Made by a program: the position numbers and the translations under genes. A stretch of DNA of 64,000 nt, from positions 22,094 through 86,093 of the forward strand of contig JBCDBW010000002.1 in the NCBI GenBank assembly GCA_039182965.1, written 5' to 3'. Source of the DNA: JBCDBW01 sp039182965 (GTDB lineage: Bacteria; Verrucomicrobiota; Verrucomicrobiia; Verrucomicrobiales; DEV007). The notes beneath the pieces were generated by a model. That model was given only the letters and a program-made list of their open reading frames with translations, ran no database searches and had not been told where the DNA came from. Each line of letters starts with the position of its first letter. The stretch's first letter is position 1. Positions 1 through 7,457 of this stretch are shown here, piece by piece.

Positions 1-2
1 AA

Positions 3-557
3 GTTGATAGTGGATTTCTCGTTCGCACGGCGGCGAGCGGGAGCCCAGGCATCCAGATTCTCGTTGATCATCGCCCTCAGGGTGGAATCGGCGGTTTTTA
101 CGGGAACGGTCTTGCCGGTGTGCATGCCATGCCCTTTGCGATCGATGCTGAGTATGATGACGAGGGTAATCCTGTCGCCATCATTTCTGCCGGTCCGGAT
201 CCTGAGAAAGCCGAGCTGAACGCAAAGACCCGCGGGCTCCTTCAATACGCCGCGGATGTTGAGGACTTTCTTGACGCATGGAGGTGGGGGCAATGGAATA
301 CGATTAAGGTGCGCTGCGAGGGGCGCATTCCCACGCTCACGACCTGGGTCAACGGCGTGAAGATCTCCGTCCTCGAGATGAGCACGGTGGATTGGGAAAA
401 CTACGATGCCGAGGCCTGCTTTGAAATGCTCGGCCGCAAGGGACATATCTCCCTTGAAGTTCACAACAGCAACTTGAATCACTGGCTTGGCAAGGATCGT
501 TGGTGGCCGGGTGCGGTTGTTCGTTGGAAAGATATCTTCATTCGCGAGCTGAACTAG
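3..557 (+). CDS. DUF1080 (3-keto-disaccharide hydrolase) domain protein, 5'-truncated
   Basis: The reading frame is open from base 3, so the gene begins upstream of the window and only its last 184 codons are present. The visible part has the strand pattern of the PF06439/DUF1080 jelly-roll: DSGFLVR near the left edge, a GIGGFYGNGL loop, the pair WGQWNTIKVRCEG and TTWVNGVKI, then KGHISLEVHN and a closing WKDIFIREL. Characterised relatives hydrolyse 3-keto-glycosides, and many others are only predicted to. The agarase-like gene starts 9 bases after the stop, so it heads a plus-strand cluster that is probably one transcript. Export cannot be judged because the N-terminus is missing. The family call is firm and the substrate is unknown. 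Confidence 0.85.
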   Translation, partial: VDSGFLVRTAASGSPGIQILVDHRPQGGIGGFYGNGLAGVHAMPFAIDAEYDDEGNPVAIISAGPDPEKAELNAKTRGLLQYAADVEDFLDAWRWGQWNTIKVRCEGRIPTLTTWVNGVKISVLEMSTVDWENYDAEACFEMLGRKGHISLEVHNSNLNHWLGKDRWWPGAVVRWKDIFIRELN

Positions 558-566
558 AAAGACAAG

Positions 567-2066
567 ATGAAACTCGCCCTTCCGATACTGATTCTCTTGA
601 GCTTGATCGTTTTTTCCGTGACGGGCAACGAAGAGAATTTGCAGAGAATTTCCCTAACAAAGATCGACGGCCGTCATTGGCTCGTGGGGCCGGATGGGAA
701 GCCGTTCTTTGCCCATGGCATCACCCACGTGAACGTCAATAGAGCCGATCCCCCAATCGATAAGGCAGAGTTTTCTCAGCTCTTCAAGGAACTTGGCTTC
801 AATGCCTACGGATACGGCTGTCCGCCGATGCTCAAGTCTGACTTGCCTTATATCGAGAGTTGGTCGCACCTCATTCCGAGCGCCTACTACCGGGGAAAGG
901 GAGCGGTGAAATTTGTCGACATATTTGATCCGATTGAACAAGAACGTCTCGATGCCGGAGTGAAGTTCAACTGCGCGCTTGGTCGCGAGAGCCGTCAAAA
1001 CATTATCGGCTACTGCTGGACGGACCTAGGGTCCTGGCCATTGGCGAATCCCTCGGGCACGAACTGGGTGGAGTTCATACGCGCGCTACCGGGGGATGCA
1101 CCTGGCCAGCAGGCTTATCGGAAGTTTCTCAGCACTTGGGAAGGAGATGATGAAACGGCCCGAGACCAAGAATTTCTTCGCCTCATCGCCCGCGAATATT
1201 TCCGGGTCGTCGGTGAAGCAAACCGGAAGTATGATCCAAACGCACTTGTCTTCGGCGATCGCTTTTCTTTCAACACCTTTGACCCTGTCGTTGTGGAAGA
1301 GATGTTGCCCTGGGTTGACGGCATTGCGATTCAGCCGCCCTTTTGGGGTCCCTTTCCCAAGGAGAAATTCGATGAGATTTACGAGCTCACGGGCAAACCG
1401 ATTATCTTGTGTGACTTCGCTATCCGTTTCTCGGATGGCGATATAGACGTTCGCAGTCCCAAGCGTGAGGAGAACTCCATCGCTGCCGGTGACGCATACA
1501 CCAATTATGTCAAAGCGGCTCTCGATACCGATTACATTCTCGGAGTCTTTTGGTGTAACCCGGTCGACACGCCGAAGGGCTTTAACAACCCCGGCGTGAA
1601 GCAGGGCTTTTTTGGACCGAACCTTTCAGAGCGGCCCGGTTTGCACGAGGCGGTAAAAGAGTTGAACGCGTACCGAGAAGAGGTGACGCCCAAGGACGCT
1701 GTTTTCACTGTTGGTTCTTCGAAGGTGGGGGATACCGAGCCTGAGCCCGAGACGGAACAGATGCCGCCACTTCAGCCTGCGAACGCAACTCCAAAGGTCA
1801 CCTCGTGGATCGCCGGCCTGTTGGAGGAGTTAGATCTTTCGGACGACCAGACTCCGAAGTTCATTGCCATCCAACAGGCTATGGTGGCCAAGTGGGCTGA
1901 GTTTGAAAAAATGCCCGCCGAGGATCGAAAGGTTGAACAGAACCAATACTACATGGAGCGCTTCAGAGATCTCGAGGAGATTCTCACCGAGGAGCAGATG
2001 ACCAGATACAGGGAAATCCGCGCGCGCCGCACCGCAGAGAGAAGGGCAAGCCAGGAGCTGAAGTGA
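567..2066 (+). CDS. Agarase-like glycoside hydrolase with C-terminal LTxEQ helical tail
   Basis: A secreted 499-residue protein with signal peptide LALPILILLSLIVFSVTG (residues 3-20). Residues 28-360 look like a clan GH-A TIM barrel of the agarase-like type: the entry motif KIDGRHWLVGPDGKPFF, then GFNAYGYGCPP, then the strand NIIGYCWTDLGSW where agarases usually carry the Asn-Glu acid/base pair, and KPIILCDFAIRF where the Glu nucleophile usually lies. Here both places show Asp rather than Glu, so activity cannot be assumed. Residues 410-499 are a charged helical tail with LDLSDDQ and LTEEQMTRYREI, resembling Spy/CpxP-like helices and unusual on a glycosidase. The stop overlaps the next start (TGATG), suggesting coupled translation. 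A related gene lies at 5944-7437. The likely substrate is a marine galactan or similar polysaccharide, by inference only. Confidence 0.7.
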   Translation: MKLALPILILLSLIVFSVTGNEENLQRISLTKIDGRHWLVGPDGKPFFAHGITHVNVNRADPPIDKAEFSQLFKELGFNAYGYGCPPMLKSDLPYIESWSHLIPSAYYRGKGAVKFVDIFDPIEQERLDAGVKFNCALGRESRQNIIGYCWTDLGSWPLANPSGTNWVEFIRALPGDAPGQQAYRKFLSTWEGDDETARDQEFLRLIAREYFRVVGEANRKYDPNALVFGDRFSFNTFDPVVVEEMLPWVDGIAIQPPFWGPFPKEKFDEIYELTGKPIILCDFAIRFSDGDIDVRSPKREENSIAAGDAYTNYVKAALDTDYILGVFWCNPVDTPKGFNNPGVKQGFFGPNLSERPGLHEAVKELNAYREEVTPKDAVFTVGSSKVGDTEPEPETEQMPPLQPANATPKVTSWIAGLLEELDLSDDQTPKFIAIQQAMVAKWAEFEKMPAEDRKVEQNQYYMERFRDLEEILTEEQMTRYREIRARRTAERRASQELK

Positions 2067-4483
2067 TGATTAGCTTTTCCAGATTGCCTTTCATCTTTCT
2101 CACGATTACGTGCGGAATCAGCACAGGCGAGGAAGCCGTCGATTTCAGCCGCGATATTCGTCCGATTCTTTCTGGCAAGTGTTTTAAGTGCCATGGCCCT
2201 GATTCCGGTTCCAGAGAAGCCGACCTTCGCCTCGACCTTCGCGACGCCGCCCTCGATGCCGAAGCCATCATTGCGGGTGCCGCCCACGAAAGCTCGCTCT
2301 TTGACCGTGTTACCACTGGCGACCTCGACGATCGCATGCCCCCCAAGGGAAAGCCTCTCTCCCAAGAAGAAGTCAGACTTCTTCGAATCTGGATTGATGC
2401 AGGAGCCCCCTACGAAAACCACTGGGCCTACGAGAAACCGGTTCCAACCGACCTTCCCTCGGGTTCCACCCATCCGATCGACCACTTTGTCCGAGCGCGT
2501 TTAGAGGAGAAAGGCCTTCGGCCCGCTCCTCCCGCCGATCCCGCTGTTCTTCTCCGCCGCCTCTCGCTGGACCTTATCGGAATCCCACCGACCATTGAAG
2601 AGGTCTCTCGCTTTGAAAGAGATCCCTCCGAGGCCTGCTACGAACGCGAAGTTGATCGCCTCCTTGCCTCGAATCATTTCGGCGAGAAGTGGGCGCGCCA
2701 CTGGCTCGACCTCGCGCGATACGCCGACTCAAACGGATACCAGCATGACGATTTACGAACTATGTGGCCGTATCGCGATTGGGTCATCAATGCGCTCAAC
2801 GAGGACATGCCATTCGACCGGTTCACCATTGAGCAGCTCGCGGGCGATCTCCTCCCGAACCCGTCGAGAGAGCAACTGGTGGCGACCGGCTTCCACCGCA
2901 ATGTGGCCACCAACTTTTCGGGCGGTTCCAAGGTCAGGGAATTGCGTGCAGATATCCTTCACGACCGTGTGAGCACGACCGGGCAAGTGTGGTTGGCAAT
3001 GACGATGGAATGCAGCCAATGCCATGATCACAAATTCGACCCGATTCCGCAGCGTGACTACTACGAACTCTACGCGTACTTCAATCAAGCAGTGACGGAG
3101 TTCGCCATGGAAGGGCCGGGAATGTTCCGCAAGAAGTTTATTGGCGCAGATCTTCCTTTCGTGGGATCTCGCATTGACAAGCGCCGCGTAGAGGAGATCA
3201 GCGACACCATAGAATTGGTGGCGGCGAAGCTTGAAGAAGCCAAGGCAACGGCTCTCGCCGACCAAGTGAAATGGGAGAGAGAGTTTCTTGACTCGGATCG
3301 TGGTGCCAACATTCCTTGGAAGCGATTTCCGTGGAATCTCCGGGGTGGCTTGAATCATCTCCGGATTCCGCCTGCCAAGCGAACGGACGACGAGAAGCTG
3401 AATGTAGAAGCCCTGCTGTTCTATGATCATCCGGCCACAGGGCCGCATGAGCGAACACTGGATCGGCTCAAGGAGGAGCGCGACGATTTGGTTGCCCGGA
3501 CAATGGTCATGAAAGACGAGAAGGAGATGGTTCCGACGAACCTTTTTCTTCGTGGCGATTACACCAGTCTCGGGGAGCACGTCGAACCTGGCGTGCCCGA
3601 CGTGCTCCATCCGCTTGATCCGGGACTTCCTCCGAATCGTCTCGGTCTGGCGCAGTGGATTGTTGACCCGGAGAATCCTCTGACGGCACGCGTGACCGTC
3701 AACCGTTTCTGGGCCGAGATATTTGGGCGTGGGATCGTTACCACTCCGGAGGACTTTGGTATGCAGAGTCCTTCTCCCACCCATCCCGAACTCCTCGACT
3801 GGCTTGCGCTTGAGTTCATTCGGCAGGATTGGTCGATGAAGCAGCTCATCAAAACCATCGTGATGTCTGAAACCTATCGCCAAACCGCAACGGCATGCGC
3901 GGAGAAGATGGCACAAGATCCCGCCAACGAGTGGTTGGCCCGTGGTCCGCGATTTCGGCTTTCGGCCGAGCTCATCCGTGACAATCTCCTTGCCATCTCG
4001 GGGCGGCTTTCGCGAAAGATTGGTGGCCCCGCCGTGTATCCGCCGCAGCCGGAGGGGCTCTGGAAAGAGATTTCCGGAGCGGATGTCTCTCATTATCCTA
4101 CCTCTGAGGGTGAGGACCGGCAGCGGCGCGGTCTCTACACTTTTTTGCGTCGAGGCAATCCGAATCCGATGGTGCTTAACTTTGACGGTTCCGGGCGCTC
4201 CGCTTGCGTGACCTCGCGCGACCGATCCAACACTCCTGTCCAAGCCCTTAACCTCCTCAATGATCCCTGCTATGTGGAAGCGGCGCAGGCGTTCGCGGCA
4301 TGGATTGAAGGCGTTCCGGGGGACGACTTTTCCAAGGCGACCGCGGCCTTTCGGCGTGCCGTCGCCCGCCAGCCTTCTGAAGCGGAAAGGCAAGCTCTCG
4401 TAGCTCTTTATGAAAAGCACGGCTCCTGGTTTTCTGTGGCCCAGGTCATCCTGAATCTCGACGAAACCCTAACAAAGTCATGA
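2066..4483 (+). CDS. PSCyt1-DUF1549-DUF1553 planctomycete-type cytochrome protein
   Basis: An 805-residue exported protein (signal within residues 1-21). It has the classic PVC order. First is a PSCyt1 heme-binding module with CFKCH at 39-43. Next is DUF1549 (PSCyt2), with a second heme-like motif CSQCHDHKFDPI starting at residue 316. Last is DUF1553 (PSD1), seen as NRLGLAQWIVDP, VNRFWAEIFGRGIV and SNTPVQALNLLNDP near the C-terminus. The family nearly always sits beside DUF1501 genes, as here. Its biochemical role is unproven; periplasmic electron transfer linked to polymer breakdown is the usual inference. I chose ATG 2066, which overlaps the upstream stop by one base, over GTG 2063. The 3' end overlaps the DUF1501 start (ATGA). 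Confidence 0.92.
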   Translation: MISFSRLPFIFLTITCGISTGEEAVDFSRDIRPILSGKCFKCHGPDSGSREADLRLDLRDAALDAEAIIAGAAHESSLFDRVTTGDLDDRMPPKGKPLSQEEVRLLRIWIDAGAPYENHWAYEKPVPTDLPSGSTHPIDHFVRARLEEKGLRPAPPADPAVLLRRLSLDLIGIPPTIEEVSRFERDPSEACYEREVDRLLASNHFGEKWARHWLDLARYADSNGYQHDDLRTMWPYRDWVINALNEDMPFDRFTIEQLAGDLLPNPSREQLVATGFHRNVATNFSGGSKVRELRADILHDRVSTTGQVWLAMTMECSQCHDHKFDPIPQRDYYELYAYFNQAVTEFAMEGPGMFRKKFIGADLPFVGSRIDKRRVEEISDTIELVAAKLEEAKATALADQVKWEREFLDSDRGANIPWKRFPWNLRGGLNHLRIPPAKRTDDEKLNVEALLFYDHPATGPHERTLDRLKEERDDLVARTMVMKDEKEMVPTNLFLRGDYTSLGEHVEPGVPDVLHPLDPGLPPNRLGLAQWIVDPENPLTARVTVNRFWAEIFGRGIVTTPEDFGMQSPSPTHPELLDWLALEFIRQDWSMKQLIKTIVMSETYRQTATACAEKMAQDPANEWLARGPRFRLSAELIRDNLLAISGRLSRKIGGPAVYPPQPEGLWKEISGADVSHYPTSEGEDRQRRGLYTFLRRGNPNPMVLNFDGSGRSACVTSRDRSNTPVQALNLLNDPCYVEAAQAFAAWIEGVPGDDFSKATAAFRRAVARQPSEAERQALVALYEKHGSWFSVAQVILNLDETLTKS

Positions 4484-5934
4484 AGGCAGACGAAATCGAT
4501 CGCTTGAGAGCCGGGAATCGCAGTTTGGCGCGTCGAGAATTTTTTCGACGCGGCACTTTGGGGATCGGGTCTCTCGCGTTGTCGAAACTGCTGCAGGACG
4601 ATCTCGGGGCATCGATCTTCGGGAACGATAATGCGATCCTCAAGTCTCACCATGCCCCGAAAGCCAAACGGGTGATCTTTCTCCACATGGTCGGCGGTCC
4701 CTCGCAGATGGACACCTTTGATCCGAAGCCCGAGCTGGATAAGTGGGATGGAAAGAGTCTTCCGGAGGAGCTCACGCGGGGTCAAAAGTTCGCGTTCATA
4801 ACCGGGGATGCGCGGGCCATCAGATCGCCTTACTCCTTTGCGCCCCGGGGCGAGAGTGGAATGATCATGTCGGAACTTTTTCCTCACCTCGCGACCGTTG
4901 CGGATGAGCTTACGATGATCCGGAGCATGCAAACCAACGAGATCAACCATGGGTCCGGCGAGCTCTTTCTTCACACCGGTCATGGTAGACTGGGCAGGCC
5001 CACTTTTGGTGCCTGGACCTCTTACGGACTTGGTTCAGAGAACTCGAACCTTCCTTCATACGTTGTCCTCAAGGACCAGCATCCCAATGCCGGGCCGTCG
5101 GCCTGGAGCAGCGGTTTTCTTCCGTCGAAGCACCAGGGGGTTCTTTTTCGCACTGGCCGCAACCCGCTTTTTTATCTTGAGAATCCCCACGACGTTTCCG
5201 CGAGCGAGCGGGGCGACGTGATCGACGCTATTGGCGAGCTGAACGGACTTGCGTTTGATCGATACCAGGATCCGGAGATACAGACCCGCATCGCACAGTA
5301 TGAGCTGGCATACCGTATGCAAACGTCGGTTCCTGAACTGTCGGATCTGAAGCGTGAGCCGGAGCACGTTCTCAGTCTATACGGGCTCGACGCGGACGGA
5401 GAGGGCGGTGACTTTGCGAAGAACTGCCTCCTTGCGAGACGGCTCTGCGAACGCGGGGTACGGTTTGTTCAGATTTTCAACAAGGGTTGGGACCATCACG
5501 CCAATATTTACCAAGCTCTTCCGCGATCCGCAGCAAAGGTTGACCGGGCCTGCGCCGGTCTCCTAATCGACCTCAAGCAGCGAGGTTTGCTCGACGACAC
5601 CTTGGTCATTTGGGGCGGCGAGTTCGGCCGGACGCCTATGGTTCAGGAAAACAACGCCGGCACGGGCGCCAAAACTGCTCCGGGTCGCGATCACCACAAG
5701 GAATGCTTTACCATCTGGATGGCAGGTGGAGGGGTCAAGAAGGGATACACTTATGGCGCGACCGATGATTTTGGATTCGGGGTGACGGAGAATGCCGTGC
5801 ACGTTCACGACTGGCATGCGACTTGTCAGCACCTTCTCGGGATTGACCACGAGCAACTGACTTACCGCCATCAGGGGCGTGATTTTCGTCTGACCGACGT
5901 TCATGGTCACATCGTTAGGAACATCCTTGCCTAA
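4480..5934 (+). CDS. DUF1501 family protein
   Basis: A 484-residue DUF1501 (PF07394) protein, a family related to the alkaline phosphatase/sulfatase fold. The N-terminus carries a twin-arginine-like stretch, ARREFFRRGTLGIGSLALS, typical of these exported proteins. Diagnostic segments are VIFLHMVGGPSQMDTFDPKP, the HGSGELFLHTGHGR region, GVRFVQIFNKGWDHH, and the C-terminal VIWGGEFGRTPM plus GRDHHKECF, whose His and Asp residues are the probable metal ligands. Its start overlaps the stop of the PSCyt/DUF1549/DUF1553 gene (ATGA), so the two are translationally coupled, the usual partnership in Verrucomicrobiota and Planctomycetota. The enzymatic role is undefined; a periplasmic hydrolase working with the neighbouring cytochrome protein is an inference. 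Confidence 0.92.
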   Translation: MKADEIDRLRAGNRSLARREFFRRGTLGIGSLALSKLLQDDLGASIFGNDNAILKSHHAPKAKRVIFLHMVGGPSQMDTFDPKPELDKWDGKSLPEELTRGQKFAFITGDARAIRSPYSFAPRGESGMIMSELFPHLATVADELTMIRSMQTNEINHGSGELFLHTGHGRLGRPTFGAWTSYGLGSENSNLPSYVVLKDQHPNAGPSAWSSGFLPSKHQGVLFRTGRNPLFYLENPHDVSASERGDVIDAIGELNGLAFDRYQDPEIQTRIAQYELAYRMQTSVPELSDLKREPEHVLSLYGLDADGEGGDFAKNCLLARRLCERGVRFVQIFNKGWDHHANIYQALPRSAAKVDRACAGLLIDLKQRGLLDDTLVIWGGEFGRTPMVQENNAGTGAKTAPGRDHHKECFTIWMAGGGVKKGYTYGATDDFGFGVTENAVHVHDWHATCQHLLGIDHEQLTYRHQGRDFRLTDVHGHIVRNILA

Positions 5935-5943
5935 TTTTTGCCC

Positions 5944-7437
5944 ATGAGGACCCTCCCAATTTTCGTGATCTTTGCTGCGTTGCTTGTTTCTTCGCCTCAT
6001 GCGGCCGAACTTGATGTTTACGGGGGATTTACCGACATCAAGGGTGAGAAAACGGGCTTTTTTCACACGGAAAAGATCGATGGTCGTTGGTGGTTGATCA
6101 CGCCGGAAGGGAATGCGTTCTGGGGAATCGGGATGGCGCATCCGATCACGGGCTTTACTCAAAGTGCGGTGACTTTTGTGTATGATGGTGACCAGCAGGC
6201 CTGGCTCAAGGGGAGCATCGAACTGATGCGTGGCCTGGGTTACAACTGTGTGTGGTCTGGCCCCTACTGTCCTGAGCGCCTTCAATCGGACTTTGTTGAC
6301 CGTTCTTTGGCGGAGGAAGTGTTTCGGGAAGCCAAGATCCCATACGTATTTCCTCTCCCGATTTTAAAACACAGCGTGGAAATGGTTCCCGGGGAGAAAC
6401 GTCCTGATGTCTTTTCTGATCGATTCGCGGCGTTTGTCAATAAGTTGGTTGCCGAGCATGTCCCAAGGCTCAAAGATGACCGGTGGGTCATGGGGTATTA
6501 CTATGGTTTTGCTCCATGGATGGACGATGTCACCTGGCTGAATGATCTGATCGAGCGGAAAGATAGTCCCGGACGCGAACGATTGTTGGGCGTCCTTGAA
6601 AGGCGATACGAGGGCAATATTGAAGCGTTGAATGCGGTTTACGGGACGAGCTTTCAGTCGTTCGAGCAACTCAAACAGTCGGGTGCACTGATCGTTTATC
6701 CCGACTGGGTCAAGCGTCACAAAATGGGGTATGCTCCGATGGCCGAAGCGGCGGGTTCGCAGAAACTCTATGATGATGCCCAAGCGCTTCTTGGGGAGAT
6801 TGTGGAGCATACCTATCGGATCGCTCATGATGCCGTTCGTCGACACGACCAAAACCATCTTATTTTTGGATGTTACATCAAGGAGGCATCGTTGAATCTT
6901 GAAAACTGGAAGCGGATTGGGCCGTACATCGACGTGATCGCGCCGCAGCATGTGAGTCAGGTTTTTCCGATCGATCCTGTTGTTGAGGCTTTGGACAAGC
7001 CTGCCTTCATCAGTGACCAACCGTTTGGAAACGTTTATCCTTTGCCGTTGGTAACCGCCAAGAATGCACCCGGCGCGGTTCCTGATCATCTTGATCGGCT
7101 CGTGCTCTACGATCTGCTAGCGAATCGGATTTCGAAGGATCCCAACTTCATTGGGGTCGATTTTTGCGCGGTTCTCTTTGATCAATCGCATGAAGACAAG
7201 GCATACGAAATCGGGCAACCGGGCTTTTACACCAAATATGGAGAGCCCAAGCAGCCGCTTTGCGAGACAGTGATTGGATTCAATGAGCAGATGCTGAGCC
7301 ATTTGAGGGAGCCGATGAGCGGAGAGGAATTGGAACTTTTAGACCGGCAATTTCACGAGACGCTCGACCGTTATCGGGCGGTCATGAGAGATCGAAAGGG
7401 TTTTCTCCTGAGAAACCCTAGGGTAAGTTATCGATAG
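5944..7437 (+). CDS. Agarase-like glycoside hydrolase, second paralogue
   Basis: A 497-residue secreted protein. I start it at ATG 5944, which gives a clean signal peptide (RTLPIFVIFAALLVSSPHAA, residues 2-21), instead of the upstream TTG at 5938. After it come KIDGRWWLITPEGNAFWGIG and GLGYNCVWSGPYCPE, the same entry motifs as the protein at 567-2066, so the two are paralogues flanking the DUF1549/DUF1501 pair. The barrel shows WVMGYYYGFAPW where an acid/base Glu is expected and KPAFISDQPFGN near the expected nucleophile strand; again no clear Glu pair. A long insertion (WLNDLIERKDSPGRERLLG onward) covers the active-site face. It lacks the helical tail of its paralogue. GH50/GH86-like is possible, but I cannot fix the family. 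Confidence 0.68.
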   Translation: MRTLPIFVIFAALLVSSPHAAELDVYGGFTDIKGEKTGFFHTEKIDGRWWLITPEGNAFWGIGMAHPITGFTQSAVTFVYDGDQQAWLKGSIELMRGLGYNCVWSGPYCPERLQSDFVDRSLAEEVFREAKIPYVFPLPILKHSVEMVPGEKRPDVFSDRFAAFVNKLVAEHVPRLKDDRWVMGYYYGFAPWMDDVTWLNDLIERKDSPGRERLLGVLERRYEGNIEALNAVYGTSFQSFEQLKQSGALIVYPDWVKRHKMGYAPMAEAAGSQKLYDDAQALLGEIVEHTYRIAHDAVRRHDQNHLIFGCYIKEASLNLENWKRIGPYIDVIAPQHVSQVFPIDPVVEALDKPAFISDQPFGNVYPLPLVTAKNAPGAVPDHLDRLVLYDLLANRISKDPNFIGVDFCAVLFDQSHEDKAYEIGQPGFYTKYGEPKQPLCETVIGFNEQMLSHLREPMSGEELELLDRQFHETLDRYRAVMRDRKGFLLRNPRVSYR

Positions 7438-7457
7438 CTCTTGAATTAGCGATATTT

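Noticed and set aside
2753..4420. 555-codon ORF on the minus strand
   Set aside because: It is antisense to the DUF1549/DUF1553 gene, whose protein is clearly recognised. The antisense product is rich in Arg/His with no family pattern.
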